Assembly (NCBI GenBank): GCA_016287555.1
Contig: JAEFAK010000067.1
Location: 1 to 9,054, forward strand
Direction: 5' to 3'
DNA length: 9,054 bases
DNA from: Oscillospiraceae bacterium
Lineage (GTDB): Bacteria; Bacillota; Clostridia; Oscillospirales; Oscillospiraceae
The notes beneath the pieces are model-generated. The model saw only the letters and a list, made by a program, of their open reading frames with translations, had not been told where the DNA came from and did no database searches. The translations under genes and the position numbers were made by a program. Below, in pieces: positions 5,842 through 9,054 of the stretch. Positions within the stretch are counted from its first letter, which is position 1, and every line of letters begins with the position of its first letter.

Positions 5842-6363
5842 TTGAGGTACCCTAAGTTCATGTACGTCATAAACAAGATAGGCGCGTATTTCTGCGGGAT
5901 CTACACGCTCATCATATCTTGTTTGGCCGTCATGGAATCCATTCTCCGCAAGGTCTTCGCCTCTCCGACGACCTGGACGCTGAACCTTTCCACGGGCATG
6001 TTCATCTGGGCCGCCTTCCTCGGCTCCTCCTGGGCCTTCCAGGAGCTAGGCCACGTGTCCGTCGACCTGATCCGCAACGTGGTCGACAGCAAGTCCAAGA
6101 GCGAGAAGCGCACGCCCCGGCGCGTCATGGCCATCATCGGCTACGTCATCAGCTTCATCGTCATGTGCGCCTTCCTCTACGGCGGCTGGTTCGTCACGAG
6201 CAAGTCCATCAATCCCGACGGCACCTTCGCTCTGGCGACCTACGCCTTCAAGTTCCCGCTTATAATCTCCTACCTCGCCATCATCGTCGGGTCCGTTCAG
6301 ATGATGCTGACTCTGATCTTCATCATCCTCGACCTGATCGCGGGCGGGGAGAAGTACCTGTAA
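5842..6363 (+). CDS. dctQ: TRAP transporter small permease (DctQ family)
   Basis: This 173-residue protein fits the DctQ small membrane subunit of tripartite ATP-independent periplasmic transporters. Four membrane segments are visible at about 14-34, 48-68, 96-118 and 136-165. Between them lies the family pattern of a Trp-rich second helix followed by a conserved loop: TGMFIWAAFLGSSWAFQELGHVSVDLI (51-77 region; the E-L-G-H-V-S-V-D core is at 68-75). DctQ pairs with DctM in the membrane and docks the binding protein. The start is TTG at 5842, fixed by AAGGAGGG six bases upstream; the first in-frame ATG (5860) is too far from that site. It is the first gene of a three-gene operon and is followed after 19 bp by the large permease. 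Confidence 0.9.
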   Translation: MRYPKFMYVINKIGAYFCGIYTLIISCLAVMESILRKVFASPTTWTLNLSTGMFIWAAFLGSSWAFQELGHVSVDLIRNVVDSKSKSEKRTPRRVMAIIGYVISFIVMCAFLYGGWFVTSKSINPDGTFALATYAFKFPLIISYLAIIVGSVQMMLTLIFIILDLIAGGEKYL

Positions 6364-6382
6364 GGAAGGAGGGGAAACATCC

Positions 6383-7792
6383 ATGAGTTCCGGTACCATG
6401 CTGATCATCATTTTCGCCATAATGCTGATCACAATGTTCATGGGCACTCCCGTTTTCACGGCCATGGGCTTCACCGCCATCGTCGTCACCCTGATCTGGA
6501 TGCGCCCTGACCTTCTCTCCCGCTTCGGCAAGACCGCCTATACGCAGGGCACCGGCTTCAATCAGGTCATCGCCCCGATGTTCATCCTGATGTCCGAATT
6601 CCTGTCGCAGGGCCATATAGCCGAGGACATTTACGCCGTGCTCAACAAGGGCGTGGGCAAGCTCAGAGGCGGCCTCGCCATCGCCACCACGGTCACCTGC
6701 ACGGTGTTCGCGGCGCTCTGCGGCTCCTCTCCCGCGACGGCGGCCTCCATCGGCCGCATCTCCATCGCCGAGATGGAAAAGCGCGGATACGATCCGGGCT
6801 TCGCGGTCGGAACTGTCGCGGCAGGCGGCACATTGGGCATAATGATACCGCCGAGCATAACGTTCTGCCTCTTCGGCATGCTGACCGAGACGAGCATCGT
6901 CCGCCTCTTTATGGCGGGCATAGTGCCCGGTCTCGTGCTGAGCCTTATCATCATCATCTACATAATCATCGTCGGCGCCGTCAAGCCCAGCATGGTCGGC
7001 GCGGACAGAAAAGCCGGCAGGGAGATGACCTCCGAGGAGGCCCGCGAGATCGTCGCGACCGCCAAGGCCATGGCCAACGCGGAGTCCGGCGTCGTTGAGC
7101 AGCCCGGCGAATCCCTCGCCGTCAAGACCAAGGGCCCCAACTTCCTGACCATCCTCCCGGCTCTTATCCTTATCGTCGTCGTCCTCGGCTCCATGTATAC
7201 CGGTCTGGCCACCCCCATCGAGGCCGCGGGCTACGGCGTTCTCGGCTCCCTGCTGATAGTTCTCATCGGGCGCCGCATGACCAAGAAGATATTCTCCACC
7301 GCCATGCTCAACACCGCGCGCACCGGCACCATGATGGTCTTCCTGATGATCTGCGGCAACTGCATGAGCTACTGCATCTCCTACCTCGGCATAGCCGACA
7401 CCATCGCCACCACCCTTACCCAGAGCGGCCTGAGCAAGGCGGCCCTGATCATCCTCGTCTACGTCCTCTGGTTCGTCCTCGGATGCCTGATGGATCCGGC
7501 CAGCATGCTGATACTGACCGTTCCCTTCCTCTGGCAGACGCTGATGAGCTTCGGCTGCGATCCTCTGTGGGTCGGCGTCGTCTCCGTCCTCGCCGCCCAG
7601 ATCGCGATGATCACCCCGCCGGTCGGCATGAACCTGTTCGTACTGAAGGCCAATTCCGACGTGCCGATGGGCAAGATAATAAAGGGATGCTGGCCATTCG
7701 TCGGGGTCATGTTCTTCGGCCTGCTGATCCTGACGCTCTTCCCCGTCCTCTCCACCTGGCTTCCCAACCTTATCTACAACACCGCAGGCTGA
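6383..7792 (+). CDS. dctM: TRAP transporter large permease (DctM family)
   Basis: This 469-residue, very hydrophobic protein is the DctM transport subunit, which moves the solute with an ion gradient (usually sodium). Family landmarks are MGTPVFTAMG (20-29), FAALCGSSPATAASIG (109-124), the re-entrant GGTLGIMIPPSITF (148-161), GLATPIEAAGYG (274-285), GCLMDPASMLIL (367-378) and ITPPVGMNLFV (410-420). The two PP-containing hairpins are expected at the ion and substrate site. Between segments at about 200-254 is a polar, cytoplasmic stretch with a probable helix (TSEEAREIVATAKAM, 216-230), making the protein roughly 40 residues longer than the common ~425-residue form. The ATG has AAGGAGGGG eight bases upstream. 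It lies 19 bp after dctQ. The stop is 74 bp before the binding-protein gene. Confidence 0.93.
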   Translation: MSSGTMLIIIFAIMLITMFMGTPVFTAMGFTAIVVTLIWMRPDLLSRFGKTAYTQGTGFNQVIAPMFILMSEFLSQGHIAEDIYAVLNKGVGKLRGGLAIATTVTCTVFAALCGSSPATAASIGRISIAEMEKRGYDPGFAVGTVAAGGTLGIMIPPSITFCLFGMLTETSIVRLFMAGIVPGLVLSLIIIIYIIIVGAVKPSMVGADRKAGREMTSEEAREIVATAKAMANAESGVVEQPGESLAVKTKGPNFLTILPALILIVVVLGSMYTGLATPIEAAGYGVLGSLLIVLIGRRMTKKIFSTAMLNTARTGTMMVFLMICGNCMSYCISYLGIADTIATTLTQSGLSKAALIILVYVLWFVLGCLMDPASMLILTVPFLWQTLMSFGCDPLWVGVVSVLAAQIAMITPPVGMNLFVLKANSDVPMGKIIKGCWPFVGVMFFGLLILTLFPVLSTWLPNLIYNTAG

Positions 7793-7805
7793 TCCCCGTC
7801 TTCCG

Positions 7806-7816
7806 CCGCGATGCGG
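7806..7816 (+). other. Short stem-loop between dctM and dctP
   Basis: CCGC-GAT-GCGG forms a small 4-bp hairpin in the 74-bp gap before the binding-protein gene, followed by an AT-rich stretch but no U-tract. It could protect or process the mRNA so that the binding protein is made in excess over the permeases, as TRAP systems need. The hairpin is weak and may be chance. I saw no convincing internal promoter in this gap. Confidence 0.2.
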
Positions 7817-7866
7817 TCGAGTAAATAAAAGATGCACGACATATTAATTTTGTAGGAGGAAAAAAA

Positions 7867-8946
7867 GTGAAAAAAGTTCTGTGTCTCGTCCTCGCGCTCG
7901 CCATGGTCTTTGCGCTGGCCGCCTGCGGCGCGAAGCCCGCGGCCAATCCCGCCGACTCCGGCACTCCCGCCGCGCCCGACGCCCCCGCTTCCACCGGCTC
8001 CGACTTCAATCTTGACAACGTCCGCAGCCAGAAGTTCGTTCTGGCCCACGGTCTCCCCGCCACCGGCATGACTGGCATGCAGTACCATGAGTTCTGCGTC
8101 GCCGTCGAGACCCTGAGCGGCGGCAAGATGGTCGTCGAGGAGAAGGTCGGCGGCACGCTGCTCGCCGATACCGAGACCTGGGACGCCGTCCGTGACGGCG
8201 AGGTGGATTTCATCCACTCCATGGGTTCCTACGTCTCCGGCACCGTCAACGATCTGAGCCCCCTCACCATCGCCGGTTACTATGCCGGTGACGACTTCCT
8301 CGGCTTCTGCGACAGCATCCGCGGCACCGTCACCGATATCTACGGCGACTACGGCGTCAAGTACCTCGGCGCCCTGTATCAGGCCAACTCCGCCATCGTC
8401 TGCACCGAGAAGCAGATCAAGAGCCCCGCTGACGTCAAGGGCATGACCTTCCGCGCCTCCGGCACATGGGTCTCCAAGACCGTCGAAGCCTGGGGCGGCG
8501 CCGCGACCACCATCGGCCTTGCCGATCTGGCCGACGCTTTCTCCAAGAAGTCCGTCGCCGGCACCGCCACCGGCTGGAACATCATCGTCCCCTTCAAGAT
8601 CTACGAGGTCGCCAAGTACGTCACCTCCACCACGATCCTTGAGGGTTTCGCCGCCCTGCTGATGAACGGCGACCGCTGGAACAGCCTCAACGCCGACGAG
8701 CAGGCCATCATCTCCGCCGCCGCCAGAGTCTTCGAGGAGAAGAGCATGGAGATCGGCGTGAAGTGCATGAACGACTACCGCAAGCAGGTCGAGGAATCCG
8801 GCCTGAACGAGATCTATGACCTGACTCCGGAAGAGCAGGCCGAGTTCGTCAAGCTGGCCATGGGTCTTTACGACGAGATGGCCCCCGGCCTCGGCGAGAA
8901 GGGCCTCAAGCTCATCGAGATCCTGAAGCAGGCCAACGGCCAGTAA
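7867..8946 (+). CDS. dctP: TRAP transporter substrate-binding lipoprotein (DctP family)
   Basis: This 359-residue protein has a lipoprotein signal peptide ending in the lipobox L-A-A-C (C20), then an Ala/Pro/Ser/Thr linker to about residue 46. The solute-binding domain starts at KFVLAHGLP (56-64). Family landmarks are GGTLLADTETWDAVRDGEVDF (95-115; core W105-D106-A107-V108), GMTFRASG (192-199) with R196 as the probable carboxylate-binding arginine, the SVAGTATGW segment (229-237) where homologues read 'GVVDG.E', and FKIYEVAKYVT (243-253). It should be membrane-anchored outside the cell and deliver solute to DctQM. Bound solute is most likely an organic acid (family knowledge); specificity is not readable. 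GTG at 7867 has AGGAGG seven bases upstream. Codons are strongly biased to C-ending forms, consistent with high expression. It is last in the operon, just before a strong terminator. Confidence 0.92.
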   Translation: MKKVLCLVLALAMVFALAACGAKPAANPADSGTPAAPDAPASTGSDFNLDNVRSQKFVLAHGLPATGMTGMQYHEFCVAVETLSGGKMVVEEKVGGTLLADTETWDAVRDGEVDFIHSMGSYVSGTVNDLSPLTIAGYYAGDDFLGFCDSIRGTVTDIYGDYGVKYLGALYQANSAIVCTEKQIKSPADVKGMTFRASGTWVSKTVEAWGGAATTIGLADLADAFSKKSVAGTATGWNIIVPFKIYEVAKYVTSTTILEGFAALLMNGDRWNSLNADEQAIISAAARVFEEKSMEIGVKCMNDYRKQVEESGLNEIYDLTPEEQAEFVKLAMGLYDEMAPGLGEKGLKLIEILKQANGQ

Positions 8947-8979
8947 AAGGGACCTCAGATCCGCAGGATCAAACGCACC

Positions 8980-9014
8980 GGACCCGGAGGGCGTACGCCC
9001 TCCGGGTCCTTTTT
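8980..9014 (+). terminator. Intrinsic terminator of the TRAP operon
   Basis: A perfect 13-bp stem (GGACCCGGAGGGC / GCCCTCCGGGTCC) with a GTAC loop is followed at once by TTTTT (9010-9014). It starts 33 bases after the dctP stop codon. A small GATCC-GCA-GGATC hairpin lies just before it at 8958-8970. This is a very strong rho-independent terminator and closes the operon. Confidence 0.95.
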
Positions 9015-9021
9015 GCTCCGG

Positions 9022-9054
9022 GTGAATTGTCAAACTAAGTGCAACAGTTCTGGA
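9022..9054. mobile_element. Possible IS30-family terminal inverted repeat (partial)
   Basis: The last ~33 bases (GTGAATTGTCAAACTAAGTG then CAACAGTTC) resemble, from memory, the ends of IS30-family elements, where an AATTG.TCAA motif precedes GCAACAGTT. No transposase is visible and the rest of the element would lie beyond the right edge, so this is a tentative call. Alternatively it is simply the upstream region of the next gene. Confidence 0.4.

Noticed and set aside
6323..7837. 504-codon minus-strand open frame opposite dctM
   Set aside because: His/Asp/Gly-rich low-complexity translation, antisense to a well-supported DctM; a GC-driven shadow.
7774..9033. 419-codon minus-strand open frame opposite dctP
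   Set aside because: It begins inside or beyond the TRAP terminator, its translation is repetitive Gly/Asp/Leu/Val, and it is antisense to a clear DctP protein.
1..9054. CRISPR array, tRNA or rRNA genes
   Set aside because: No regularly spaced repeats, cloverleaf sequences or conserved rRNA segments were seen on either strand.

Overview
The window reads as a chromosomal segment of a GC-rich, low-complexity-free Firmicute. An anaerobic Clostridia lineage such as the Oscillospiraceae is my best guess. The reasons are AGGAGG-type ribosome binding sites before nearly every gene, TTG and GTG starts, sigma-A-like promoters, lipoproteins with short Lys-rich signal peptides ending in LAGC/LAAC, an iron-sulfur flavoprotein-type enzyme and a TRAP transporter. 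The taxonomic call is inference; no rRNA or marker gene is present.

Left half (about 1-4880, minus strand). At least six genes read leftward in one tight run: a short UvrA-family ABC ATPase, a seven-helix membrane protein of unknown function, a flavodoxin-fold Fe-S flavoprotein-like reductase, an ABM-domain (YgiN-like) monooxygenase, a flavin reductase-like FMN-binding protein, and the first 26 codons of a lipoprotein cut by the window edge. Gaps run from a 4-bp overlap to 48 bp, so this is very probably one transcript. A likely promoter lies at 4956-4984. The run joins a DNA-repair/resistance-type ATPase to three small redox proteins, which suggests a stress or xenobiotic response, but no substrate can be read from the sequence. 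A 10-codon reading frame with its own ribosome binding site bridges the first two genes by ATGA overlaps at both ends.

Middle (about 4881-5841). A GC-rich divergent region is followed by a single plus-strand gene for a four-helix, DUF1648-like membrane protein. Its promoter is at 5080-5108 and its real start is probably ATG 5170. A second spacer then carries a near-consensus promoter (TTGACG-N17-TATAAT), with a small inverted/direct repeat over the expected transcription start.

Right half (5842-9014, plus strand). This is a complete tripartite TRAP transporter in the order small permease (DctQ), large permease (DctM), substrate-binding lipoprotein (DctP), closed by a strong intrinsic terminator at 8980-9014. 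The binding protein captures a solute outside the membrane, and DctQM imports it with a sodium or proton gradient. The substrate is probably an organic acid but cannot be assigned here. The last ~33 bases resemble the terminal repeat of an IS30-family insertion sequence, so a mobile element may begin at the right edge.

I did not find a clearly novel defence or mobile system. The points most worth a second look are the UvrA-led redox operon with its unknown membrane protein, the bridging mini-ORF, and the repeat overlapping the TRAP promoter.
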